Assembly: GCA_025800435.1 (NCBI GenBank)
Contig: JAOXRV010000824.1
Span: 1-11,415 of the forward strand
Reading direction: 5' to 3'
Length of the DNA: 11,415 nucleotides
Source of the DNA: Cellvibrionaceae bacterium
GTDB lineage: Bacteria > Pseudomonadota > Gammaproteobacteria > Pseudomonadales > Cellvibrionaceae
Numbering within the stretch: position 1 is the stretch's first letter; each line of letters opens with the position of its first letter. A model generated the notes under the pieces. The model had not been told where the DNA came from. It did no database searches and was given only the letters and a program-made list of their open reading frames with translations. Shown here piece by piece: positions 1 to 6,520 of this stretch. The translations under genes and the position numbers were made by a program.

Positions 1-625
1 GTGAGCTGGTTGCTGGTTTGCTTGCCGCCGCCGAAGACTGTGCGCTTGTATTGCCAATATTATTTGCATTTGCGCGAGCTTGACCGCTTCCCTGGTTGGC
101 CCCTGCTTGCTTGGTGTGTGCAGATGATGGGTTGGTGCTGCTGGTTTGGGGCTGGCTATGAGCCCCGTGAGCTGCAGTGCCGTGGCCAGGTTTGCTATTG
201 CCGCTGTTGGTGTTTGGTGAGTTCGTGGGATTGCTGGAATGTGAACTTTTTGCCAGGCCTGGGCCGCTCGCGGCTGATGTGGGGTTGGGTTGGGTTTGCT
301 TAGTGGGTGCGTTGCCTGACCGCGATGATTTTGTCGATTTGGTGGTTTGTGAGTTGCCCGTGGCAGAGTAAGTACTAAGTGAAGATTTTTGTTTGCTACT
401 GCCCAGGCCAGTGGTTTTTGCTTTAAGCTCGCCAACCTCAACCTGTTCTGCTTCTTGCCCGGATAGGCCCTTTGCAAGATTGCTAATATGTTTTCCGGCA
501 GTTGAACCAAACATGCCCGTTGCGGCAATCGACATGGTGGCGATCAGGGCGATAGTGATCAAATAATCTGAGAGTCCCTTCCCTTGTTGCTTGGCACTCA
601 TGTGCAGCATGGGCTCGTTATTCAT
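1..625 (-). CDS. Flp-type pilin-like protein with long Ser/Thr/Asn-rich tail (partial, 3' end outside window)
   Basis: Translating the complement gives 208 codons without a stop, running off the left edge. Residues 11-21 read AKQQGKGLSDY and are followed by a hydrophobic segment to about residue 43. This is the layout of Flp/Tad-type prepilins: a short basic leader, a Gly at the cleavage site (G15 here), an acidic residue at +5 followed by Tyr, then a membrane helix. The acidic residue here is Asp (D20) rather than Glu. Residues 44-86 resemble the amphipathic part of such pilins, ending in SLSTYSATG. From residue 67 onward the tail is Ser/Thr/Asn/Gly/Ala/Gln/Pro/Lys-rich and contains no Asp or Glu, so it is probably disordered and positively charged. 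The start is uncertain. AAAGG abuts the ATG at 625, which is too close for a normal Shine-Dalgarno, and in-frame ATGs at 610 and 601 also keep the leader. The role, a surface fibre subunit or minor pilin, is inferred. Codon use is less GC-biased than in the neighbours. Confidence 0.72.
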   Translation of the reverse strand, partial: MNNEPMLHMSAKQQGKGLSDYLITIALIATMSIAATGMFGSTAGKHISNLAKGLSGQEAEQVEVGELKAKTTGLGSSKQKSSLSTYSATGNSQTTKSTKSSRSGNAPTKQTQPNPTSAASGPGLAKSSHSSNPTNSPNTNSGNSKPGHGTAAHGAHSQPQTSSTNPSSAHTKQAGANQGSGQARANANNIGNTSAQSSAAASKPATSS

Positions 626-806
626 CCTTTAATTTTTCACCGCGTCTTTGAGTGAGCGTTGAAAAATCACACACTGCTTTTCCCCAAGCAATATCAGATT
701 AGAAAATTAATACGGCCAAAAAATAAAAACGAAAATAAGTATTAGGCGGGCAAGATAATTGGTGGCCAGAGGGTGGGCCAGAAGAATGGTTTTACTTGGG
801 GTGGTG
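626..806. other. AT-rich intergenic region upstream of the pilin-like gene
   Basis: This is a noncoding stretch between the pilin-like gene and the terminator of the VOC gene. It is clearly more AT-rich than the coding DNA, especially at 690-740, as expected for a promoter region of the minus-strand pilin-like gene. On the minus strand TTGGCC and TGATAT lie 17 nt apart within about 690-720, but both match the sigma-70 consensus poorly, so no promoter is called. The plus-strand reading frame that crosses the right part of this region has no family resemblance. Confidence 0.4.
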
Positions 807-838
807 TTAATAAAAGGCCGGGCACTTGCTGCCCGGCC
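807..838 (-). terminator. Rho-independent terminator of the VOC gene
   Basis: A perfect 9-bp GC-rich stem, GGCCGGGCA (816-824) with TGCCCGGCC (830-838), closes a 5-nt loop. Read on the minus strand it is followed by TTTTATTAA. It starts 10 nt past the VOC stop codon. This is a textbook intrinsic terminator for transcription from the VOC gene toward the pilin-like gene, so the two are probably separate transcription units. Confidence 0.9.
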
Positions 839-847
839 CCAAAGAAT

Positions 848-1225
848 TTACATGCGCTTCAACGCACAGATCTTATTGCCCGCAGGGTCGCGCAAATAAG
901 CCAGGTACATTTTAAGGCCGCCGCCTTCGCGAATGCCCGGTGGGTCTTCACAGGTGGTGCCGCCGTTGTCGAGGCCGGCTTGGTGCCAGGCGTCGCCCAG
1001 TTCGGTGGTCTCGACACTAAAGCCGATGGTGCTGCCGTTGCCGCAGCTGGCGGGCTGGCCGTCGATGGGTTTGGTCAGGGCAAAGATGCCGGTGTCAGTA
1101 ATATAGAACAGGCGGCCCTTCTCATCGATAACGCCGGGGCCGTAACCCAGGGTGCCCAGAACGGCGTCGTAAAACTTTTTTGATGCCTCAATATCGTTGG
1201 CACCAAGCATCACATGGCTAAACAT
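848..1225 (-). CDS. VOC family (glyoxalase/bleomycin-resistance fold) protein
   Basis: This 125-residue protein has the length of a single VOC module made of two beta-alpha-beta-beta-beta units. The first unit starts with FSHVMLGANDIEASKKFYD, and the second ends in the characteristic YLAYLRDPAGNKI. H4 sits where VOC enzymes usually have their first metal ligand. T66 replaces the His often found in the G-x-H-x-x-F position, and C120 replaces the common Glu after NKI, so the usual metal site looks incomplete. My recollection is that a subgroup of VOC proteins shares the NKICAL ending, so this may be a subfamily trait rather than decay. The start is supported by AAGGAG at 1231-1236 on the minus strand, 5 nt before the ATG. 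The gene stands alone and has its own terminator. The substrate cannot be told from sequence. Confidence 0.88.
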   Translation of the reverse strand: MFSHVMLGANDIEASKKFYDAVLGTLGYGPGVIDEKGRLFYITDTGIFALTKPIDGQPASCGNGSTIGFSVETTELGDAWHQAGLDNGGTTCEDPPGIREGGGLKMYLAYLRDPAGNKICALKRM

Positions 1226-1236
1226 AGTAGCTCCTT

Positions 1237-1472
1237 ATCGTTATTCGCCCGGGGGCGGGGAGGGCCAAGATTGGCAAAAAACGGGGGCCGGGGCAATCGC
1301 CTTTAACCCAATTAACGCCCCCGGCTGGTAGATTGTCTATATGAGCATCAATTCCTGTCCCCGGCTTGATATAGCTCCCTATCCTCGGGCGCTAAATTCC
1401 GTTAACTTAGGGAGTTCCATAGCCCCTTAAACAAGTGATTTAAGTAGTCATCTAAAAAGTAGAGATCTAGCC
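1237..1472. other. Intergenic region between the divergent VOC gene and glnE
   Basis: This noncoding stretch must hold the promoters of the minus-strand VOC gene and probably of plus-strand glnE. It has two loose inverted repeats: CGGGGGC (1282-1288) with GCCCCCG (1317-1323), and CTCCCTA (1375-1381) with TAGGGAG (1408-1414). Neither has a T-tract or a tight loop. I found no pair of boxes close enough to the sigma-70 or sigma-54 consensus to call. The last bases, GAGATCTA at 1462-1469, recur in the leader repeats at 5571-5593. Confidence 0.35.
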
Positions 1473-4457
1473 GTGTTATCCCCCTATGCAGCAAAGGCCC
1501 TTGGCGCCGAATTAGACCAGATGTGGCAACAGTGGTGCGAGCGCGCCAGCGACGAGCAGCGCAGCACCCTTGAGGCGGCCCTGGCCGATGAGAGCCTGGC
1601 CCGGCAGCTGGCCAAAGCCTGGGGCGGCAGCCAGTTTATTTTTGAAAACTGCCGCCAACACCCGGCCCTATTGCTGGATTTAATCGCCAGTGGCGAGCTG
1701 CAGCAAAGCCTGAGTGCCGAGGATTTTCACGTCCAGCTAAAGGCCACTGAGTGCGCCATAGACAGCGACCTTGAGCGGCTGCTGCGCCAATACCGGCGCC
1801 GGGCCATGATCCGCATTGTGTGGCGAGATTTTAACCAGCTGGCGCCGCTGGAAGAAACCACCGGCGATATGTCCTCACTGGCCGAGGCCAGCACCCAGCT
1901 GGCGCTGGAGTTTCACTACGCCGCCCTGGCCAAGCGCTTTGGCCTGCCCATTGGCCAATGCTCGGGCGAGGTGCAGGGCCTGGTGGTGTTGGGCATGGGC
2001 AAGCTCGGCGCGCGCGAGCTAAACGTGTCCTCGGATGTCGACCTGATCTTCGCCTACCCCGAATCTGGCGAAACCCAACACCCGCCGGCTGAGGCCGGTG
2101 CGCGGCCCAAAAAAACCACCAGCAACCAAGAGTTTTTTAACCGCCTGGGGCAAAAAATTATCAAGAGCCTCGACGCCACCACCGTCGATGGCTTTGTGTT
2201 TCGGGTGGATATGCGCTTGCGCCCCTACGGCGAGAGCGGCTCGCTGGTGATGAACTTCAACGCCATGGAAGAGTACTACCAAACCCAGGGCAGGGAGTGG
2301 GAGCGCTACGCCATGATCAAGGCCCGGGTTATTGCCCAGGGTGGGCCCGGCCCCGAACATGAGCTGGCCGACCAGGGTGCGCTGTTAATGGATATGCTGC
2401 GTCCCTTTAGCTACCGCCGCTATATCGACTACTCGGCCATTGAAGCCCTGCGCGATATGAAGAGCATGATCAACCGCGAAGTACACCGCAAGGGCATGTC
2501 CAACGATGTAAAGCTGGGCTTTGGTGGCATTCGTGAGGTGGAATTTATCGTGCAGGTATTCCAACTGATTCGCGGCGGCCGCGATACCCGCCTGCAACAG
2601 CGTCAGGTGCTAAAACTGCTGCCGCTGCTGCAAGCCGATGGCTACCTGCCCGAGGGCGCCGGTGATCAGCTGGCCGAGGCTTACCGTTTGCTGCGCCATG
2701 TCGAACACGCCATTCAGGGCTATCAAGATAAACAAACCCAGGCCCTGCCGGTCGAGCCAGAGCAGCTTGAGCGCATGGCCTGGGTATTGGGCTACCCAGA
2801 CTGGACGGCGCTGGATGCAGTATTAAAACAGCACCGGGAAAAGGTCAACGCCGAGTTCCAAGCAGTAATTGCCGACCCGGAACAAGAGCAGGCCAGCCAC
2901 AGCGACAGCGATGAGTGGCTGCCCATTTGGCAGGGCGTGGTGGATGCCGACCCGGCCCAGGAATTTATTGCCGAGCACGGCTATAACAAACCCACCGAAG
3001 TGCTCAAACAGCTGCAAGAATTAAAGCAAAACCGCGCGGTATTATCGATGCAGGCCGAGGGCCGCGACCGGCTCGATAAGTTTATGCCCAAGCTGCTGTG
3101 CATGCTTACCCAGGGGCGCGACCCCGAAGAAGATATCAACGAGACCCTGCGCCGTATTTTAGGCCTGGTCAGTTCGGTGGCCCGGCGCACCATTTATTTG
3201 GTGTTGCTAACCGAGAACCCCTTTGCCCTGGCCCAAACCGCGCGCCTGTGTGCAGCCAGCCCCTGGATTGCCGACCAGCTAAGCCGCCACCCGGCGCTAT
3301 TGGATGAGCTGCTCGACCACCGCAGCCTCTATTCGCCGCCGAGCCGGACGGATCTGGAAGATCAGCTGCGCCAGGAAATTCTACGTATCGAATGGGATGA
3401 CCTAGAGGGCCACATGGAGGCATTGCGCTATTTTCGTCTGGCCAATGTGCTGCGTATCTCCGCCTGCGAGGTCACCGGCGCAATGCCGCTGATGGAAGTA
3501 AGCGACCACCTCACCGATATTGCCGAAGTAATCGTAGATGCGGTGGTAGAGCTGGCCTGGCAGCAGATGGTCAGCCGCCACGGCCACCCCCGCGATGCCG
3601 AGGGCGAGCTGGTGCACCGGCCCGAGTTTTTAATTTTAGGTTACGGCAAAATGGGCGGTATCGAACTGGGCCACGGCTCGGATCTGGATTTGGTGTTCTT
3701 ACACGGCGGTGCGGCGGGACAGAGTACCAGTGGTGCCAACGACGAGGGCCAGCGCAGCCTGGACAACCTGACCTTTTATACCCGCATGGGCCAGAAGATT
3801 ATCCATATCATGAATACCCAGACGGTTTCTGGTCAGCTCTACGAGGTGGATATGCGCCTGCGCCCCGATGGCAACTCGGGCATGTTGGTCACCACCCTCG
3901 AAGCGTTCGAGCAGTACCAGCAACACGAAGCCTGGACTTGGGAGCACCAGGCCCTGGTGCGGGCTAGGGTGGTTAGCGGTTGCGAGACCCTGGCCCGAGA
4001 ATTTGGCCAGATTCGCCAGCGAGTGCTGGCCCAGCCCCGGGCGCTGCCGAAGCTGCGTCAGCAGGTAATGGATATGCGCGAGAAAATGCGCAGCCACCTG
4101 GGCACACAGGGCAATGATGAAGCCAAAGCGGCCAGCTTTGATATTAAGCAAGACGCCGGAGGTATCGTCGATATTGAATTTATGGTTCAATATGCCGTAC
4201 TGGCCTGGGCGCACAAAGACGCCGCTCTGGTTAAGTGGACGGACAACATCCGCATTCTCGGCTGCCTTGAGCAGGCCGGGTATCTAGGGGCAGACGACAC
4301 TGCCCAACTTATCGAAGCTTACAAAGCCTATCGATCCGCTGGCCACCGCTTAGCGCTACAGCGCCAAAAAAGCGTATTAACTGGCCGCGGACATTTTCAC
4401 GCCGAGCGCCAATCGGTCACCCAGCTCTGGCAGCGTCTGCTGGTGGATGCCCAATAG
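1473..4457 (+). CDS. glnE: Bifunctional glutamine synthetase adenylyltransferase/adenylyl-removing enzyme
   Basis: GlnE attaches AMP to glutamine synthetase to switch it off when nitrogen is plentiful and removes it when nitrogen is scarce, under control of the PII protein GlnB. It acts in the cytoplasm. The protein has 994 residues (E. coli about 946) and shows both nucleotidyltransferase-like halves. The N-terminal adenylyl-removase half has GMGKLGARELNVSSDVD at 174-190 with D188 and D190, plus VDMRLRP at 245-251. The C-terminal adenylyltransferase half has GYGKMGG at 723-729 and the DLD pair D737/D739, followed by a second VDMRLRP. All of these catalytic acids are present, so both activities are expected. 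The start is GTG, and the Shine-Dalgarno is weak (AGTAGAGA about 8 nt upstream), suggesting modest translation. ilvE follows after 66 nt with no terminator between them, so co-transcription is likely; this order is also found in Pseudomonas. Confidence 0.97.
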   Translation: MLSPYAAKALGAELDQMWQQWCERASDEQRSTLEAALADESLARQLAKAWGGSQFIFENCRQHPALLLDLIASGELQQSLSAEDFHVQLKATECAIDSDLERLLRQYRRRAMIRIVWRDFNQLAPLEETTGDMSSLAEASTQLALEFHYAALAKRFGLPIGQCSGEVQGLVVLGMGKLGARELNVSSDVDLIFAYPESGETQHPPAEAGARPKKTTSNQEFFNRLGQKIIKSLDATTVDGFVFRVDMRLRPYGESGSLVMNFNAMEEYYQTQGREWERYAMIKARVIAQGGPGPEHELADQGALLMDMLRPFSYRRYIDYSAIEALRDMKSMINREVHRKGMSNDVKLGFGGIREVEFIVQVFQLIRGGRDTRLQQRQVLKLLPLLQADGYLPEGAGDQLAEAYRLLRHVEHAIQGYQDKQTQALPVEPEQLERMAWVLGYPDWTALDAVLKQHREKVNAEFQAVIADPEQEQASHSDSDEWLPIWQGVVDADPAQEFIAEHGYNKPTEVLKQLQELKQNRAVLSMQAEGRDRLDKFMPKLLCMLTQGRDPEEDINETLRRILGLVSSVARRTIYLVLLTENPFALAQTARLCAASPWIADQLSRHPALLDELLDHRSLYSPPSRTDLEDQLRQEILRIEWDDLEGHMEALRYFRLANVLRISACEVTGAMPLMEVSDHLTDIAEVIVDAVVELAWQQMVSRHGHPRDAEGELVHRPEFLILGYGKMGGIELGHGSDLDLVFLHGGAAGQSTSGANDEGQRSLDNLTFYTRMGQKIIHIMNTQTVSGQLYEVDMRLRPDGNSGMLVTTLEAFEQYQQHEAWTWEHQALVRARVVSGCETLAREFGQIRQRVLAQPRALPKLRQQVMDMREKMRSHLGTQGNDEAKAASFDIKQDAGGIVDIEFMVQYAVLAWAHKDAALVKWTDNIRILGCLEQAGYLGADDTAQLIEAYKAYRSAGHRLALQRQKSVLTGRGHFHAERQSVTQLWQRLLVDAQ

Positions 4458-4512
4458 GTGCTGGCAAACACAGTTTAAGTTTAGCTAGGTGGTGGCAAGG
4501 CCCACTGCCGGA

Positions 4513-4518
4513 TGGAGA
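4513..4518 (+). promoter_or_regulatory. Ribosome binding site that sets the ilvE start
   Basis: TGGAGA, with its GGAG core at 4514-4517, lies 6 nt before the ATG at 4524. It overlaps the first codons of a longer in-frame frame starting at 4512, which has no Shine-Dalgarno of its own. This favours 4524 as the true start. Confidence 0.75.
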
Positions 4519-4523
4519 ATACA

Positions 4524-5450
4524 ATGTCATTTGCAGATCGCGATGGAGTTATTTGGTTAGATGGTGAGTTGGTGCCCTGGCGCGATGCCAAGGTACACGT
4601 CTGCACCCACACGTTACACTACGGCATGGGCGTATTTGAGGGTGTGCGCGCCTACGCCACCGAAAACCACGGCACCTCTATCTTCCGCCTGAAAGAGCAT
4701 ACCGACCGGCTGTTTAACTCGGCCAAGATTATGATGATGGATATGCCCTTCAGCAAAGAGGTACTAAACGAGGCCCAGCGCCAGGTGGTGCGCGAAAACG
4801 GCCTGCAAGAGGGCTATTTGCGCCCCATGGCGTTTTTGGGCTCTGAGGGCATGGGCCTGCGCGCCGATAGCCTCAAAACCCATGTGATGGTGGCCGCCTG
4901 GGAGTGGCCCTCTTATATGAGCCCCGAGGCCAAAGAGCTGGGCATCAAGATCCGCACCTCCAGCTATACCCGCCATCATGTCAATATCTCCATGTGTAAG
5001 GCCAAGGCCAACGGCCACTACATCAACTCCATGCTGGCCCTGCGCGAGGCCTTAGACAGCGGTTGTGAAGAGGCCCTGCTGTTGGATAACGAAGGCTATG
5101 TGGCCGAGGGCAGTGGCGAGAATTTCTTCCTGGTTAACCGGGGCATTATCTACACCCCCGAACTCACCTCCTGCCTGGACGGTATCACCCGCGATGCGGT
5201 GATCCAGCTGGCCCAGGAGTGCGGTTACGAGGTGCGCGAGAAACGAATTACCCGGGATGAGGTCTATATCGCCGACGAGGCATTCTTTACCGGCACCGCC
5301 GCCGAGGTACTGCCCATTCGCGAGCTGGATGGGCGCCAAATTGCGGACGGTCGGCGCGGCCCCATCACCGAGCGCTTACAGACCCTGTACTTTGATGCGG
5401 TAAAAGGTCGCCTGGCCAATCGCTACGATTGGCTGGCCCCTGTCAAATAG
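4524..5450 (+). CDS. ilvE: Branched-chain-amino-acid aminotransferase
   Basis: IlvE is a fold-type IV PLP enzyme that carries out the last step of leucine, isoleucine and valine synthesis, and the reverse first step of their breakdown, using glutamate/2-oxoglutarate as partner. From the ATG at 4524 it has 308 residues, matching E. coli (309); a start at 4512 would add MENT but lacks a ribosome binding site. Visible family features, numbered from 4524, are an N-terminal strand with WLDGELVPW, then HYGMGVFEGVRAY, the PLP-binding lysine K161 in MCKAKANGHY, and EGYVAEGSGENFF and FFTGTAAEVLPI near the end, which contribute to cofactor and phosphate binding. The gene is complete and uses the same codon style as glnE. 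It probably shares glnE's transcript. Both proteins touch glutamate metabolism, but the pairing is mainly a conserved gene order. Confidence 0.95.
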   Translation: MSFADRDGVIWLDGELVPWRDAKVHVCTHTLHYGMGVFEGVRAYATENHGTSIFRLKEHTDRLFNSAKIMMMDMPFSKEVLNEAQRQVVRENGLQEGYLRPMAFLGSEGMGLRADSLKTHVMVAAWEWPSYMSPEAKELGIKIRTSSYTRHHVNISMCKAKANGHYINSMLALREALDSGCEEALLLDNEGYVAEGSGENFFLVNRGIIYTPELTSCLDGITRDAVIQLAQECGYEVREKRITRDEVYIADEAFFTGTAAEVLPIRELDGRQIADGRRGPITERLQTLYFDAVKGRLANRYDWLAPVK

Positions 5451-5464
5451 TACTATAGTGCTAA

Positions 5465-5495
5465 GCCCTAGGGAGGCATAAGCCTACCCTGGGGC
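5465..5495 (+). other. Strong stem-loop in the ilvE to kinase-like gene spacer
   Basis: The left arm 5465-5477 pairs with 5482-5495 around an ATAA loop. This gives 13 base pairs with a single bulged A at 5486 and one G-T wobble. It begins 15 nt after the ilvE stop. There is no T-tract on either strand, so it is not a convincing intrinsic terminator. It could protect the 3' end of the ilvE mRNA, pause polymerase, or belong to a regulated leader. The inner left arm can instead pair with 5517-5531. Confidence 0.6.
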
Positions 5496-5500
5496 AATTG

Positions 5501-5510
5501 TCAGCGCTGA
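5501..5510. repeat. Perfect 10-bp palindrome
   Basis: TCAGCGCTGA is its own reverse complement. It lies between the two arms of the alternative leader pairing upstream of the kinase-like gene. It might be an operator half-site pair or simply a chance palindrome; nothing in the sequence decides this. Confidence 0.35.
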
Positions 5511-5545
5511 TCGCTCGGCTTAGGATGCCTCTATTTAAACAAGAC

Positions 5546-5595
5546 CTAAGCAGTTGAAATCTGAGTATTTGAGATCTAAGCAGTTGAGATCTAAG
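5546..5595 (+). repeat. Tandem 15-bp repeat (three copies plus a 5-bp partial)
   Basis: The units are CTAAGCAGTTGAAAT (5546-5560), CTGAGTATTTGAGAT (5561-5575) and CTAAGCAGTTGAGAT (5576-5590), then CTAAG (5591-5595). Units 1 and 3 differ at one base and unit 2 at a few. The array ends 19 nt before the GTG start of the kinase-like gene and just before its ribosome binding site. It could be a slippage-prone microsatellite or a set of protein-binding sites. It is too short and has no spacers, so it is not CRISPR. Confidence 0.85.
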
Positions 5596-5614
5596 TCGAT
5601 AGAAGGCGAAAGAC

Positions 5615-6397
5615 GTGTGGCCCGCTAACAGCAAAAAAAACGACGAGATTGTCATCGACCCCGAATTCCAGCAGTGGTTTCGCCCAGCCCACTTGCTCAG
5701 CTTTAATGCCCTGTGGCAGTTACAGTTTGTCGACAGCCATAAAATAGCCTTCCCCGAGTCTGGTAAAACCCTGATCGACCGCTTTGAAATGGCCGGCCCA
5801 AACGGCCCCCGGCCCTACTATATAAAACGCCAACTCAACCGCAGTGTGCGCAGCTGGCGCCGCCCCTTTGGCGAGCCCACCTTCGCCCTGGAGCTGCGCA
5901 ATATCGACTTGTGCGAGAACTACCGCATACCCACCTTCGACCCGGTTTACTACTGCGAGCGCCAAATGCACTCTGGCCTGGCTGCTATCTTGATTCTGCG
6001 CGCCCTGGATGGCTACGAGTATTTGCGCGATATTATGCGTCGCTGGCATACCCTAGAGCCCCAGCAGCGCGAGAGCTTTATGATCACCGTGGGCAAGGCC
6101 GTGGGCCGCATTCACAACGCCGGCCTCAGTCACGCCCGCCTGGGCCTGGATGACTTTATTGTCGATTTAACCCAAATTCCCCAGTGGCGCCTGGCCAGCC
6201 CCCAATATATCGCCCCGGCCAAGGGTGATATCCAGGCCCAGCAACAGCAAGAGCTACAGCACTTTATCGTCTCTCTCGGCGCGATGGAGGAGAGCGAGCT
6301 GAATATCCTGCTGCAGGCCTACCACGAGGCCAACCCCAGCAATAAACTCACCGAATCCGTACCTGAAAACCCCCACCCAACCCTGGCCACAGGGTAG
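5615..6397 (+). CDS. InaA/WaaP-like (LPS kinase family) protein, catalytic motifs degenerate
   Basis: The 260-residue protein resembles the Kdo/WaaP/InaA family of small kinase-fold proteins, some of which phosphorylate LPS core sugars at the inner membrane. The N-lobe is well kept: YYIKRQLNRSVRS (68-80) supplies the ATP-site lysine K71, the family-typical RPFGEPTFALELRN follows, and E93 fits the helix-C glutamate. RALDGYEYLRD (129-139) matches the hinge region. The C-lobe is unusual. The catalytic loop reads LSHARLGLDDFIVD (171-184), with R175 where a WaaP-type kinase has Asp, and the expected metal-binding Asp further on is replaced by LAS (193-195). No signal peptide or membrane helix is seen. 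GTG is chosen as start because AAGG lies 8 nt upstream. The gene sits between ilvE and msbA, where Pseudomonas keeps LPS-core genes. A link to LPS is therefore likely by context, but kinase activity is doubtful. A different, divergent chemistry cannot be excluded. Confidence 0.75.
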   Translation: MWPANSKKNDEIVIDPEFQQWFRPAHLLSFNALWQLQFVDSHKIAFPESGKTLIDRFEMAGPNGPRPYYIKRQLNRSVRSWRRPFGEPTFALELRNIDLCENYRIPTFDPVYYCERQMHSGLAAILILRALDGYEYLRDIMRRWHTLEPQQRESFMITVGKAVGRIHNAGLSHARLGLDDFIVDLTQIPQWRLASPQYIAPAKGDIQAQQQQELQHFIVSLGAMEESELNILLQAYHEANPSNKLTESVPENPHPTLATG

Positions 6398-6482
6398 CTT
6401 GTATCAAGCAACTGGCCAGCGAGGCCCCAGCCACAGAGTTATGTAGAGGTGCCCCGGGCAAACTCGCTGCACCTATTGAAGC

Positions 6483-6491
6483 TGCTATAAT
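6483..6491 (+). promoter_or_regulatory. Extended -10 promoter for msbA
   Basis: TGCTATAAT carries a perfect -10 box (TATAAT at 6486-6491) preceded by the TGn extension, which can replace a good -35 box; no good -35 is visible 16-18 nt upstream. The expected transcription start near 6498 gives a 5' leader of about 23 nt before the msbA ATG at 6521. This would let msbA be expressed independently of the upstream genes, as suits an essential gene. Confidence 0.7.
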
Positions 6492-6520
6492 GCGCCCCGA
6501 GTTTACTTGGATGAATAACC

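Noticed and set aside
1..371. Two plus-strand open frames near the left edge (1-303 and 177-371)
   Set aside because: They are antisense to the pilin-like gene, rich in Trp, Cys and Leu in a way typical of the complement of Ser/Thr/Asn-rich coding DNA, and lack start signals.
773..1183. 136-codon plus-strand open frame
   Set aside because: It is antisense to the VOC gene and crosses that gene's terminator; the minus-strand protein has a clear family, Shine-Dalgarno and terminator.
3699..4214. 171-codon minus-strand open frame inside glnE
   Set aside because: It is a shadow of the GC-rich glnE coding frame with no family resemblance; the plus strand encodes intact catalytic motifs there.
5465..5495. 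The hairpin after ilvE as a rho-independent terminator
   Set aside because: The stem is strong, but no T-tract follows on either strand, so termination cannot be claimed.
5525..5557. A 10-codon leader peptide (ATG at 5525) as in amino-acid attenuators
   Set aside because: The peptide has no run of one amino acid, its AGG abuts the start, and no terminator/antiterminator pair with a T-tract follows.
5546..5595. Tandem repeats as a CRISPR array
   Set aside because: Units are 15 bp, directly adjacent, without spacers, and no cas genes are present.
5461..5655. Minus-strand frame with a repeating LRSQL-type peptide
   Set aside because: The peptide repeat is simply the 15-bp DNA repeat read in one frame (15 bp equals five codons). 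The frame overlaps the kinase-like start and has no support.
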